Below are positions 47,295-58,402 of a DNA stretch of 64,000 nucleotides, in pieces. The notes beneath the pieces were generated by a model. That model ran no database searches. It saw only the letters and a program-made list of their open reading frames with translations, and was not told the DNA's origin. The number at the start of each line of letters is the position of its first letter. The stretch's first letter is position 1. The stretch spans positions 3,162,001 to 3,226,000 of the forward strand of contig CM062386.1 of assembly GCA_031310005.1 (NCBI GenBank). Reading direction: 5' to 3'. The DNA is from Dactylellina haptotyla (taxonomy: Eukaryota > Ascomycota > Orbiliomycetes > Orbiliales > Orbiliaceae). A program made the position numbers and the translations under genes.

Positions 47295-48735
47295 ATTGAA
47301 TCAATCAATATAATAAGGAATGGCTATAGATCTAAATCTAAATGTAAATGAATGTGGTCGCTATAAAGCGATATAAAAGAAACAGACAAGAGTAAAATAA
47401 AAAAAAGGAATGTGGTAGGAGGAAGCTCCGATAGTTTGGTGTCAGAATACGAAGAGTAATTCTGAGATCCATTGTCGAAGGCATCGCTGTGACTTATATC
47501 GTCAGCCTCCCTCGAGGAGGCTGTTGAGCCTGGAAGCTGCGCATTCGGTTTAACCGTTGTGCAAACCTGCCTTGCACCCACACTTTCACAGCTGGAAAAG
47601 CGTTGCGCCGGGACCGAACACCAGCTGAATGGTTCCTGCATCAATCATTGGAAGGCGGGTGAGATTGTGGTGGGGCCAATAAGCAGGGCCGCAAGCAGGT
47701 GGGCCAATGACATTTCCCAATTCAGCTCTCGCCACACCACTGCGGGAGACCAACATTTCCACTAAGGTGATCCCCTATTTCGCGGTCGGAGACGAATTGT
47801 TAAGCCTTTAGATCTGCTTCGAGACCAGATCGATTCCTTATTCGAGCCCTGGCTTTATTCCAGAATACAACAAAATTTCGGCATCTATTGCCCATGTTTC
47901 TGTTGTATTTGCAAAGGGGCTTCATCATTTTGATTTTGAACAGTCCAAAGACCAGAGAATAGGAACCACAGGGGACCGAATGCGGCTCCGGCTTCCACCC
48001 AGTGGGCCCAGATTCTGACGACGCTCGCACGTTCTCGGAGACAAACCCGAGAAACTTCAGACTCCCTTGCGTCTTTGGGCAAGTCGGTGTCCAGGCGCCA
48101 AACTCATTGCTACCGCTCCGAAAGCAGCCCCTTAGACGGCACGGAAGATGGTGTGTTTTCCAGCAAACAGATAAGGCCTCTAAGGTATTGGATACGTGGG
48201 CTTCAATTTTTCTCATGTTCCTGTAATGCCGTTTGTTCCAGATCCCCTTTAACAGGACCCTGAAGAAGTGGTCTTTGAATCGTACGCCGATGGCCGTTTA
48301 CGTAAATTCCTTTTGTAACCCATCAGCGGCAACCCCATTGTACGCATCACATAAAACACAGCCGGCGTTGCAACACATGCATTTGCGGATAGAACGGACG
48401 AAAGTGAATATGTGCTTATTAGGGATAGTGACTACTTCTATACTATTGTCTTTCAATACTCAGCATGACATAAGATTTATAAACTATTTAGCTATCCCTT
48501 CTGTTCAGTTTGAGATCCCGTAAAGCTTAAAAAATAGAACAAGGCAAAATTGTGAGGAAGATGTATGCACATGCATACTTCTGCAAGATGTTAAAACCCA
48601 AAAGGCAAATATTACATGTCAACGCCGGCAAACCCCTAGCCTAATCTGAACGAACAAGCTGCGCAAACCCGATGAGTAAACCCAAGAAATAAACCCAACG
48701 CTAAAATTGGTACATCATAGCTGCTGCTGTCCTGT
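47295..48735. other. Gene-free interval
   Basis: Promoter of the lysozyme-like gene on the left and 3' end of the SRPBCC gene on the right. A GC-richer patch near 47.9-48.2 kb is open in several frames but shows no domain. Confidence 0.5.
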
Positions 48736-49328
48736 TCAGGAACTTTCGCACCATTTCTTCAAGTCCAGATTGAATCCTTCGAAACCCTCTTTCGTCGTTT
48801 TCTTGAGCCCCGCAGCGCGTGCTGCAAGGTTCTCGCCCATCAAAAGTGAGAGGGCACCCGTGAAGACCTCTTCTTGAATAAAAGTTGTGCCACCAGGTGT
48901 TGTGGTACTCGGCTCAAAGCGAAATCGATGCTCTCCGTTGAATGTTCCGAGAAGTCCATTCCCCATCCAGCTGAAGCATTTTGGTGTATTTTCCTGGTGA
49001 AGAAAAGTTAGCGGATAATTCCGAGACAAGGATAAAATGTGTTGATGAAAAAGCGTACCAGAAGGGTAGGTTCAATGACCATGAGTTTGAGTTCGTTGCG
49101 CATTTTAAGACCGGGCTCGTAAGGTTCACCTTTAACAGCGGGGCCGATGGACTTGAAGAAGCCATTTTTGTGATAGTTCGGTAGCTGGGAGAAGTCCAAA
49201 AACTAGTAGGCATATTAGCTCGATCCTGCATATAGACGTGCACCCACATTCTGAGCTTAGAAACGTACCTTTTCCCTAACGACATTAGGAGCGGCAGCAA
49301 TTTCAATAGAGGTAGTGAGGAGCTGCAT
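48736..49328 (-). CDS. SRPBCC (START/polyketide cyclase-like) small protein
   Basis: Three exons on the minus strand: 49328-49269, 49202-49059 and 48993-48736, introns 66 and 65 bp, all phase 0, 153 residues. The first exon is just 20 codons (MQLLTTSIEIAAAPNVVREK); exon 2 follows with FLDFSQLPNYHKNGFFKSI and the third with ENTPKCFSWMGNGLLGTFNGEHRFRFEP. The pattern 'beta strand, IxAAPxxV, then FxDFSxLPxYH', a WxGxG strand, a GEHRFRFEPS strand and a long C-terminal amphipathic helix is the SRPBCC fold. Such small fungal proteins bind hydrophobic ligands or act as cyclases or dehydratases; nothing here fixes the ligand. It is divergently placed with the Zn2Cys6 regulator, whose start is 630 bp away. 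Confidence 0.88.
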
Positions 49329-49957
49329 ATTGTATAATTTGTGTTCTTTATATTAGGTAGTTTCTTTGAGGGCAAAGATATAACAACGATTTGATTGTTA
49401 AAATCTAGATGAGGTTTTTTGATATGTATCAAGATCAAGATGTAGTATTGAATTGGGAACTTGTGATGATGGAGTGGATGAAAAGAAAGATTTGGGGAAG
49501 CGGCCGTCTTCTAGCTTTATATATTGCTGGCTAGTCAATACTGTAAAAACATAGCGAAGTTTTTAATCACCGACGGCCGACATTTTGGAGTTCACGCGGG
49601 AATGATAATGTAAGCATGGTGGGTTTGGACTAAGGTTTCGTCGAAGAAAAACGGTATTTCAAGATGCAATACGCCGCCTGATGACAAGGCCTGCACTCGC
49701 GTATCGAACCGCAAGGGGAATAGTTTGATTCCTGGTGGGGCTCTTTGGAAGAAAAAGAGTGTTCCAAGGAGTGCCAAGGTTTTGCTGAGCCAAAAAAACG
49801 GGTTTCTCGCGCATTGAGCCGCAATAGGCTTAGCGTGGGGCGTCAGACATGTCAAACAATTGTCGGCGCGCCTACAGCATGTCGCACCAGCTACATCACT
49901 CGGCAGGCGACAGTGTGGGCACGGGAGTCGGTGAATTTGATTAAGCCCGCTGCGAAC
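49329..49957. promoter_or_regulatory. Shared upstream region of the SRPBCC and regulator genes
   Basis: A 629-bp divergent interval. The plus-strand frame is open above the regulator's ATG but has no earlier ATG. No TATA box is convincing; the minus-strand side carries an AT-rich tract about 180 bp from the SRPBCC start. Confidence 0.45.
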
Positions 49958-51496
49958 ATGGTTAACATTGGCGGGAGGTCGAAAGGGTGCTCAAATTGTC
50001 GGAGACGGCGGATTAAATGTGGTAAGCCTTGTGTCAGTGTCTCCGTTCCAGATTGAATGTCGGACTAAGTAATCCCCGAAGATGAGACCCGTCCTATATG
50101 TAGACGATGTCAAAAATGTGGCTTAGAATGCGAAGGGCCTAGAGACACTGTTTTTATTGAGGGAAAGATCGTACGATCCAGGAGAACTGAGAAACCTGCT
50201 GGCGACCCGCCGGGTACAGATGTTATCGTACATACCGCTCTCTCTGCTCCGCTGAAGGGGAATGAGTTTGATATGTTCGTCTGTTACACTCGGAAGCATC
50301 TCCGCCGGGGTGGCGCTATCGATCTGGTACTGGATAATACACAGCTCAGCGATGTTATAATCGCGGGAACAAACCCTACAAAGGGTGAAATGTTCCATCG
50401 CACAATCCTCAGCTTCGGTACCATCCTCTTTGGGTTACACAACAGAGCGGCGTCAATATTGGACCAGGGACACGCTATGCATGGCGCGGCGCTCAAACAA
50501 CTAAATCAAGCGCTATCGGATCCGAAGTGCTACTACCGTGACGACGTCATGCTATCAGTCGCTACCTTGGCTATTCTGGAGTGCGTGGTCCCCACTGGTC
50601 CCAAGAACTACTTGAAGCACATGATTGGGTTGGAGCGGCTACTTTACCTTCGCGGCCCGGGGCTTGGCTGCTCCACACTTACATTTGAGATTTATAAGAG
50701 CGTTCGACATATGATTCTATTTGCTTCTCTACGTACGGGTCGACCATCGATTCTAGCGGGTCAGGAATGGAAGGACCTTTTCCGAGCGAACTGCTCGGAC
50801 GATGAGATTTTAGAACAAGATTTGTTTGATATATTGGCCGATTGTACTGTCTTAATATCCCAGAGAGATATTATGCTAGCTCGTTCTGAATTGGACCCTG
50901 AGAGTGAAACGAGGTGGCAGGATGACATGTACCAGACAGTCCTGGGGCTTCTAGCCCAGCTTGGAATTTGGAGGAAACTTTGGGAGAGTGACTCCCGAAA
51001 CTTCTATTCCGAGACAACGAGACTCACAACTGGGGAAATATTCCCAGGAATTGGTGCCTCACCATTTGTGTCCCTTTTTGAGTTTTCCAATGAGTCGTCT
51101 GCGATAATGCTCATGTTTTACAACACCACACTTATATACGTCCTCCGAATTCTCGCTTCGCTCGTCCAGAAAGGTCCTGGCACGCTGTCTTCGGCTATCC
51201 CTGTTCAAGAGATCAGGCAAGTCCCGGAGCTTCTGGATGACCCATGGCCGAATGCTGAAGATGAGTATTTGAGCGCGGAACGACTTGCAGCCCTGGAGAT
51301 ATGCCGATGCATTCCTTACTATGCGCTCCAAAGGTCCAAATCAACCGATTCCCATTCTTCACCTATTGTTCAGTGGGCTATTTCAACTGCTTGGATAACT
51401 CTTTCTGGCAATGACTCCGCGGAAGGAAAGTGGGTTATGAGCTTGGTTAATGCGACAAGTTTGGCGATTGTTGCCAAAGGTGTATGGAAAGGTTGA
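49958..51496 (+). CDS. Zn2Cys6 fungal transcription factor
   Basis: Two exons, 49958-50021 and 50082-51496, over a 60-bp intron, 492 residues. The intron cuts the zinc cluster: exon 1 gives SKGCSNCRRRRIKC and exon 2 continues DETRPICRRCQKCGLECEGP, completing the six-cysteine binuclear cluster (C-x2-C-x6-C-x5-C-x2-C-x2/5-C spacing). A split at this site is common in fungal members. The remaining 430 residues form the helical regulatory region of the fungal-specific type, with blocks such as ARSELDPESETRWQDDMYQTVLGLLAQLG and LEICRCIPYYALQRSK. It acts in the nucleus on DNA with CGG half-sites. Targets are unknown, but the divergent SRPBCC gene and the convergent GST gene are natural candidates. 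Confidence 0.92.
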
Positions 51497-51670
51497 GGAT
51501 TTTATAGTCACGGAAACGTTTTTGCTGCTTTTTTTGGTCTATTTCATTTCTTATTTTCTTCTCTTCTTTATTTGATAGCGGCTGCATCCATTTGGATTTT
51601 TCGCGCTAGTTTATGCGAATTCTTTTTGATACTAGAATTTCTCGCCATGCCATGGGTACAGGTATGCCTT

Positions 51671-52524
51671 TCAGCCGTCCCTACCTCCGTCAACCTGCTT
51701 ATACTCCTCCAGCGCGTCTGACAGCCTACCCCAGAGACCATCGTTCCAGCTTCTCAACATCTCCCATTCCTCTTTCGGCAAACACTTCTTATACATTTGC
51801 AACCAGGCCCCAATTATCAAATCACCATACATGGGTTCCTTTCCATTCAAAAAGGGACCTTCGTCCTGCTTTAGGAAAGCTCTAGAGAGACCGTGCAACT
51901 CGAATGGTTCCTCGCTAAGGGCCTTCTGGAAGCTTGCCAATAGCTTCTGCCTGTTTTCACCTTCGGCAATCTGGATCATGTCTTCGAAATTGTCCATTCC
52001 TGCACGCCTACAGAATTCCTTCTTGCTGAGGTGGGCTGTCTCTGGGTTGAACGGGAAGTGTCGCATGTTTAATGCGACATGTGACTTAAAGATTCGATCC
52101 ACATAGCTGTTGAATGCTTTCAGAAGTCCCAGGGTACCCGGTGGTATCAGAGTTGGATTGTTGGGATATGTTTTGTCGAGATAAATTGCAATATCAAAAG
52201 TGTCGCCTACGATTGCTCCTGTGGACGGGTCGGTAATAACGGGGAGGGTATAAAAGTCGGTGTTATCAACCCAGTGCTTGCGGCAAGGGAGGGCACCAAG
52301 AGACTTGCGGACGGTGGCTACCTCGGTGAGGTCCGTCCAGGATGTCTTATAATGAACCTTTTTAAAGTTAAGGGCCAATCTAGAAAGGACCTAGTTAGCC
52401 ATTGACGGATATATTCATAAAACTAAAGAATATACCGTGTCTTCCATGGATTCGGGGCGAATGTAGTGACGGGAGGAGCCGAGGCAATGTCGTAGAATAC
52501 GATGGGTTTGGAAGGAGAAGCCAT
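51671..52524 (-). CDS. Glutathione S-transferase-like protein
   Basis: Two exons on the minus strand, 52524-52436 and 52379-51671, intron 56 bp, 265 residues. The thioredoxin-like N-terminal domain is split by the intron: PIVFYDIASAPPVTTFAPNPWKTR joins LALNFKKVHYKTSWTDLTEV, then YTLPVITDPSTGAIVGDTFDIAIYLDKTYP, with the cis-Pro (LPVI) and the glutathione-binding acidic/Thr residues (GDTFDIA). The C-terminal helical domain contains FLNGKEPMYGDLIIGAWLQMYKK, the usual 'ADxxL' region with Asp. The N-terminal catalytic position is Ser-Ala-Pro-Pro, as in fungal GSTFuA and etherase-like classes that bind hydrophobic wood or plant compounds. It converges on the regulator gene with a gap of 174 bp. A detoxification or secondary-metabolite role is inferred. 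Confidence 0.92.
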
Positions 52525-53539
52525 GATGCCAAAGGTGGGTGTATGGTGCAATCTCTACGCCTTTTGATTCGAAGTCGGTCTGTCGGGCCTACTCCACCTG
52601 GTGAAAGTATTTATATACCTAGATATACCTAGCTCGGAACCCTGGAAACAAAATGTACACTTGGCTTTCGTATGTCCGGAAAACGGAACTGGAAACACAG
52701 CAACATGGGTTGACTTTGCTAGCTGTTCTGAGTTTCTCGCATGCACATGTACGTGTACGGCCATTTCAAGCATTCAGCAAAACCCTGCTGGTAGCACTAA
52801 ATGGGATTGGTCTGGAGATATCTCCGTAGATCGGTTCGGCCGAGGCTGTATTTGGACGCCAAGAGGTCGATTGCAACACAGAGGCTTGTACAAGAATACC
52901 CAAGAGCTCGCTGACACCATATTGTACAAATTCCTGGGATTGATCAAGCAAATACTTTAAGATAACTGGCTAGAATTTGATGGTTTAACAAAAGAGAATG
53001 ACATTAATATCCCAAGGTCGTTAATATTAAAATTACACAAGGATGTCTATATGGTGGGTCATTTAGCACTATTCTGCCTCTGTAAAGACGTTATAGATAC
53101 CCAGTTTTGAACGTCGTCTCGTCGAAACAGGGATCGAGACGATGAGAGTTCCCGTATCAATAGCTGCATCAATACTTTTAATGCATATTGTGCGCTGAAA
53201 TTTCGATATCTTAATTAAAGGTCCAACAACAAAATTTTACAATAAGAGTTAATAAGCGCATGGTTTAGTCTCTCAAAACGCTTCCTTAAAAATACTACCT
53301 GATCGGATACGTGATTCCACCATAATCCATACAAAAGTTTCGGAAGTCTTGCTATAATAGAAGCCTTGACAAACAATGATAAATCCGTATATATCTTCTT
53401 CCTCTCGAAATACACACTCAGGTTCAATTATTGGGGCTTTATGCGTAAATAATAGTTCATCTTATACCACCAGGACTGTCAGATCACAATGCCACTCCAA
53501 ATTCGCATAGATATTGATATATCCTGGACCGGAAGTATA
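52525..53539. other. Intergenic interval
   Basis: Promoter of the GST gene, then AT-rich DNA leading to the kinase relic. Two open frames (52601-52960 plus; 53215-53427 minus) have some protein-like composition but no start context or family signature. Confidence 0.45.
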
Positions 53540-54740
53540 CGAACGCGCGCTATATGAATTACAGGGTCATATGGTACAGTTTACCGGGTAAAACGTCAAG
53601 AAGATGGCAAGGTATGTTCAATTCTAGAACGCCGCTGACCCGAGTTACCAAATTCTTCCGAGTACAAAGGATTCTAGCATAACCTGCCTTACGAGTGTTC
53701 GTCAACTTATCTCCCTTTCGTGATGTAGATTATTAGCACGAAAAATACAGAGGCCCTCGTGAAAGAGATCCAAGAATGGCGTCATGTGAAAATGTCATTC
53801 TATGTCGCAGAATTCCCTGTAAAAGTGATATGGAATCAATTGCCCATTCATACATGAGAACTTATGAAGGGTGATTTGAATGGAGTGATCTCTCAATTGA
53901 GAGCAACAAAAGGAGATTCCCTTCATTCATTGATTACAGCATTATGGGTGATGGAAGTAGCAGGAATATTGGAGGCATGTCATGTGAAAAGTCTGATACA
54001 TCAAGATTTGAAACCCGCAATTGCATTAATTGGTAAATCAACTCCCTCGAATTGAACCTTACCGAAACTTGACACCAACCTCTGTCATACTACTTTCTTG
54101 ACAATTCACATACTATGCCGATTTATGGGCGGTGACGACGGGACGAAGACTTTCAGGCATGAATATTAGTTTGTTAGTTTGTGTTTGAAATACTCTAATT
54201 GATGAAAATCATTCAAGTAGAAACGATATGAAAATAAAAAACAGCGCTGCAGCTCGACAGGTCAATGAACGTAAAGAGCTGGATCGTCTGATGAAAAACT
54301 TATTCGAAGGGGATGGTATATGTGGTGCGAGGTAGTATAATTTGGATTTGGAAAGATATCTATCTACAAATGCTAGTGATATTGTGTGAGGAGCTGTAGC
54401 TACGGGAAGGATAGTAACCGAAGGGTTTATTGCACCATAGTTTGATAACGAGACTCCTGCGCGATTTTATCAAAAATCGACATATATAGTTTTGGTCGTC
54501 TAATTGAGCGTCTTTACATTTCAGAAAATAGGCCGTCAGTTGATAGTACCCCTAAGAAACTTTAAGGTGACATATATACGGCGAAATGGAAGGGAAATTT
54601 ATTTATCGTTGTTTCTCAACCCGCAGAGCCGCCGCCCGACGGCTGAATTGGTTGTAAAGCAACTTGAAGAAATTTCAAATATTTTCAAAGAAACCTCAGC
54701 GAACCCGAGACGGTGTAGGGAGGTTGAGGATGACAGTTAG
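53540..54740 (+). pseudogene. Decayed protein kinase gene
   Basis: Separate pieces of a Ser/Thr kinase domain occur in the right order on the plus strand. At 53564 the frame reads GSYGTVYRVKRQEDGK, a glycine loop and ATP-lysine strand, followed by a good intron donor (GTATGT) and, at 53730, an acceptor and ISTKNTEALVKEIQEW, a helix-C-like block. At 53864-54055 come GDLNGVISQLRATKGDS and HVKSLIHQDLKP, the catalytic loop, with the usual Asn replaced. At 54620-54690 NPQSRRPTAELVVKQLEEI is the end of the domain. Between them the frame is broken by stops (for example around 53854) and the activation segment with DFG is not recognisable. NEK/NIMA-type kinases have similar blocks. It is most likely a dead copy; no functional role is claimed. 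Confidence 0.7.
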
Positions 54741-55718
54741 GCCGGCTGCTTTGGACTATGCCCTAAATAAATCCGTTCATGGCTAGGGTTCGGAATTTCT
54801 GTAGTCTGTTTATCAGATCTTAATTCAATCACGCAGTATTGCAGGCTGGATAAAGAGAGTTTGAGCCTCAGCAAAGAGCTTAAACATTGGGCTACAAGGA
54901 ATTTAAACATTGAGTTAAGCATCAAGAAACGGAACTGGGGTTTAACCTCGGGGCACCTCAACTGCCAATTCATATCTTGCGTAATCTCTCGTCTTTTCTC
55001 TTGGAAAGATCGGACGAAAGGGTCCTTCAATTGGAGGATTTATTGGGTATTACGAAAACCCGGGACGCCTTGGACGAAACGAACTAGCCACCCAGCAAAA
55101 CCACCAGGGTGCTGTTTCCGTTTGCGTTTGTCGCGAGTCAATGGGCAGTTTTGTACGGGCGCTGGGGGAAATCCGGCCCGGTACGCGAGGGACCCAACAT
55201 TCAACGAAGCGAGCATGCTGTGGCAGCCGAACCAAACTTTGGAACCCTGGTCCATGCGGGACGCAGAGATCTCCCCATCCGCCCAGCAGATACACAACGG
55301 ATTATCGGCAAACGCTTAAAGCTTTTTTCTGGAGAATATTTTATGAGGGCAAACATTTCTCCACGTCCAAATCTGGCTCATTGCCTCTTTCGTTAACGCT
55401 AGCGTCGGCTTTGTGAATCCGAGGGATCTGCTTGGCGACCTTGGCGTAGTTTTGACTTGAGCTTTAGCTGGAACTCACGGCTAGGATCTCGAGTCATTCA
55501 GGCAGAAGGAAGCTTTTAGTCGTTAATATGCTTCAAAATTGTTAAAATTTGCTCCGCTCGCCGGGATTCTCGAGGTTGTCGAACCATGGTACGGAAGATG
55601 CAGTCTTTTCGCAAACGGGTATAATACGCCGTGATTTCCCCCTCCAGATAATTGGTTTCTTCTATGTCTTAGATTATACTACACCGGGTTTACCTTCGTA
55701 ACGAAAATCGGCTTAAAC
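54741..55718. other. Intergenic interval with GC-rich patch
   Basis: Follows the kinase relic and leads into the acetylesterase promoter. The stretch 55050-55320 is GC-richer than its surroundings and open in several frames on both strands, but none has a start and a recognisable domain. Confidence 0.45.
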
Positions 55719-56940
55719 ATGCATATCAAAGTTATCGTCTCTGTTTCCGCGCTTGTCGGTGCGGCCTCTGCTCAGCAGGCGGCTTATGGGCAATGTGGTG
55801 GCATTGGCTGGACAGGTAATTTTGGCTGGTTATATTCTAGAAAGAATATTCATTGACGTTGGAGAATAGGTCCGACAACGTGTGTAAGCGGCTACACTTG
55901 CACATATTCGAATGGTATTTCATCCACTGTATCTAATTTGGCCACGCAATAGCATAACTAATCGAGGTATAGATTGGTATTCGCAATGTGTCCCAGGAAC
56001 AGCAGCGACGACGACGACAACGAAAACGACGACGACGTCGTCGAAGACCACCACCACAAGCACAAAGACTACTACTACCTCCACAAACCCAAGCCCAACT
56101 TTGTACCTCTGCGGTGATTCCACCATGGCGAAGAATGGCGCCAACGACGGAGCAACTGATGGTATTTCTTAAAAACCTTGCCGGGTTTGAAGTTTGGCTG
56201 AAGAAGCTAACGCGATTTTGTGTAGGATGGGGTAACCAGGTCGCCAAGTATTTCACTGGCATTACTGTGAACAACCAGGCCATCGGTGGACGTAGCGCAC
56301 GAAGCTATACACGTGAAGGACGTTTCAACACCGTCATCGGGCTCGTTAAAGCTGGTGATTATGTTGTTATCGAGTTCGGCCACAATGATGGCGGAAGCTT
56401 GAGCACTGATAACGGCAGAACCGATTGCCCTGGAACTAGCACTGAGACTTGCCCAGTTACCTACAAGTGAGAGATAATTCTGTAGAGACTAGATTCGAAG
56501 CAGTGGACTAACATTTTCTTAGTGGTGTTGCGGAAACTGTCCTCACATTCTCTGCCTATTTGGAGAACGCTACCAAGTCTCTCAAAGCCAAGGGAGCAAT
56601 CGTCCTTCTCTCTTCGCAGACTCCAAATAACCCTTGGGAAGGTGTCACAACTTTCCCAAGCACCAGCAGCCCAGTCCGATTCGTTCCATACACGGAGACA
56701 TCGGCCGGTCGACAGAGCGTGACATACATCAACCACTGGCTGTACTCCATGGATCTCTACAAGAGACTCGGCGCTTCTGCCACTAACGCAGTTTACCCAA
56801 ATGACCATACCCACACAAGCCCGACTGGTGCGGACTATATGGCCAGATCTTTCATCAAGGGGCTCATGTGCTCTTCCAACGCTTTGAAGAACAAGATCAA
56901 CACTAGCGCCGCCAGTGTTGTTACCGGAAGCTGCTTGTAA
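55719..56940 (+). CDS. Secreted rhamnogalacturonan acetylesterase (CE12, SGNH fold) with N-terminal CBM1
   Basis: Five exons: 55719-55815, 55870-55914, 55973-56161, 56226-56466 and 56523-56940, introns 54, 58, 64 and 56 bp, 329 residues. A signal peptide (residues 1-18, ending AASA) is followed by a fungal cellulose-binding module: [25 protein letters not shown] and DWYSQC, with cysteines 26, 37, 43 and 53, each block on its own small exon. A Thr/Ser/Lys linker (58-90) leads to the catalytic domain: [11 protein letters not shown] with nucleophile Ser97, [21 protein letters not shown], and [15 protein letters not shown] carrying the Asp and His. The CE12 family removes acetyl groups from pectic rhamnogalacturonan backbone so that lyases and hydrolases can act. 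The join of CBM1 to CE12 suggests docking on cellulose in the wall. It ends 217 bp from the F-box gene, tail to tail. Confidence 0.94.
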
Positions 56941-57157
56941 ATATGATATTTATTCCATGTATATACTCTAAGAGCGATTGAATAGTGTATGCTGAAGAGA
57001 CTGAGAAATATATTAAAATACTACTATACAATATACCATTGTTCATCGAACCGCGACTGTTTCGCATTTCAGCAAAAGAGGGATTTTTTCTACCCTTATA
57101 GGCGTATGATGACCCATTGCCAGACACAGAATCTTCCTCGTGACTGTGCAGTGTTAC

Positions 57158-58402
57158 TTACTCATCCGGGGATGATGCCTCTGTTTCTCCGAGTTCTTCC
57201 CCGCTTTTCTCGTTAATAGTGATGTTATCCAAGCTTAATCCCGAATTATATTTTCGGAAAGCGCCCACAATACTGGGTTGGTCTTCCAATACCCAGTATT
57301 CCTCGCTTTGACTTATTATTACTTTTTTGAGATTCTCTGTAATTTTCGCGATGTAAATATAATCTAGATTTATCATTCTAGCGTCGTCAAATATTAATTC
57401 TCGGACCGAAGATTTAGTGGCTTTAGCTCCAGACTCTCCATCTTGAGCGGACACGGGAATATTTTGGATCCTTCTCAAATCCGCAGATATGGCATCGTAC
57501 GTGCCCATACCTAAAGTTGCACAGCGGGTGGTATGGATAGTTTCGATATGAGGTAGAAACAACAGCGGCGCAAGATAACGGGCGTACCAGCCGTGAAGAT
57601 ACTCCGATGTGAATACCGAATCGTCCATCCCGTGCTTCAAATATTTAAGATTCACCAGGCCGGGTAAGTAACTACCTGGGTGGCCGATATTGACTTGGAA
57701 CCATAGACTGAAGCCGCCTGGAATATGGGCCTCTTCGAACTTTTCAAAAGCTTCTATGCTGTCGTCTTCGAAATATTCATCTTCTGTGTTCAGGCGGTCT
57801 TCTTTCGGCAAGAGATTGGCAATTGCATTGTATTTGGCGTAAGAGGGGCCGTAATAGTCGCACACTACGAGTTCGAGCTGGGCGTCTCCTAGGTCGAGAA
57901 TCTCCAAGTTGGTTGTGAAATAGAGAATGAGTGGTAGCAAAGCTTCCGAATTCACACCATCCTCGATGACTTTGAAAATTTCTTTTTTCCCGATATACGT
58001 GTATGTGTTCAGGTTACTATGAAGATTGGAGGCCTTTCCGTTTGTAGGGGTGGATTTAGGGTCGGATGTGGAATTTTTAAGCTGTTCGAGGAGATATAGC
58101 TCTTCCGTGGTCCAGGTCCATTTTTCGGTCCAAGTTGTTTCATCCTCTGTTCGGCGGTGCCACTTAATATGCAGCTCGGTCAATCGGTCGCATGCAGTGG
58201 GATTGAGAAGAACCATCCGGAAGAATTTCCATACTGAGTGGCCGACATGATCAATCTTAAGTGTATGACGCTGGAGTGGGATCTGCCGGGCAGCTTCGTT
58301 CGCTGCCTTGCATAAGCGTTTGCACCTAGCTAAATCCGCGTTGTCGAGATGTTGGAAAATGTCAAGCAGTAGCTCGGGTGGGAGTTTCATGAGTTTGGCC
58401 AT
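57158..58402 (-). CDS. F-box protein
   Basis: Single exon on the minus strand, 414 residues, starting at MAKLMKLPPELL. The F-box spans about residues 4-45: LPPELLLDIFQHLDNADLARCKRLCKAANEAA, which is the usual fungal form that binds Skp1. The rest has leucine-rich-repeat-like alternation (LTELHIKWH, NLEILDLGDAQLELVVCD, LVNLKYLKHG, VRELIFDDARMINLDYIYIA, NLKKVIISQ) and is typical of large, fast-evolving fungal F-box families. It would serve as substrate receptor in an SCF ubiquitin ligase; the substrate is unknown. No frame defect is seen. Gene expansion families of this kind often sit in variable chromosome regions. Confidence 0.87.
   Translation of the reverse strand: MAKLMKLPPELLLDIFQHLDNADLARCKRLCKAANEAARQIPLQRHTLKIDHVGHSVWKFFRMVLLNPTACDRLTELHIKWHRRTEDETTWTEKWTWTTEELYLLEQLKNSTSDPKSTPTNGKASNLHSNLNTYTYIGKKEIFKVIEDGVNSEALLPLILYFTTNLEILDLGDAQLELVVCDYYGPSYAKYNAIANLLPKEDRLNTEDEYFEDDSIEAFEKFEEAHIPGGFSLWFQVNIGHPGSYLPGLVNLKYLKHGMDDSVFTSEYLHGWYARYLAPLLFLPHIETIHTTRCATLGMGTYDAISADLRRIQNIPVSAQDGESGAKATKSSVRELIFDDARMINLDYIYIAKITENLKKVIISQSEEYWVLEDQPSIVGAFRKYNSGLSLDNITINEKSGEELGETEASSPDE

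Noticed and set aside
47800-48216. 138-codon minus-strand frame
   Set aside because: No family signature; overlapping frames on the other strand are equally open, as expected for a GC-rich patch.
52601-52960. 119-codon plus-strand frame with Cys-rich start
   Set aside because: Starts at GTG, has no ATG in a useful place and no recognisable family; the cysteines come from a short acatgtacgtgt-like repeat.
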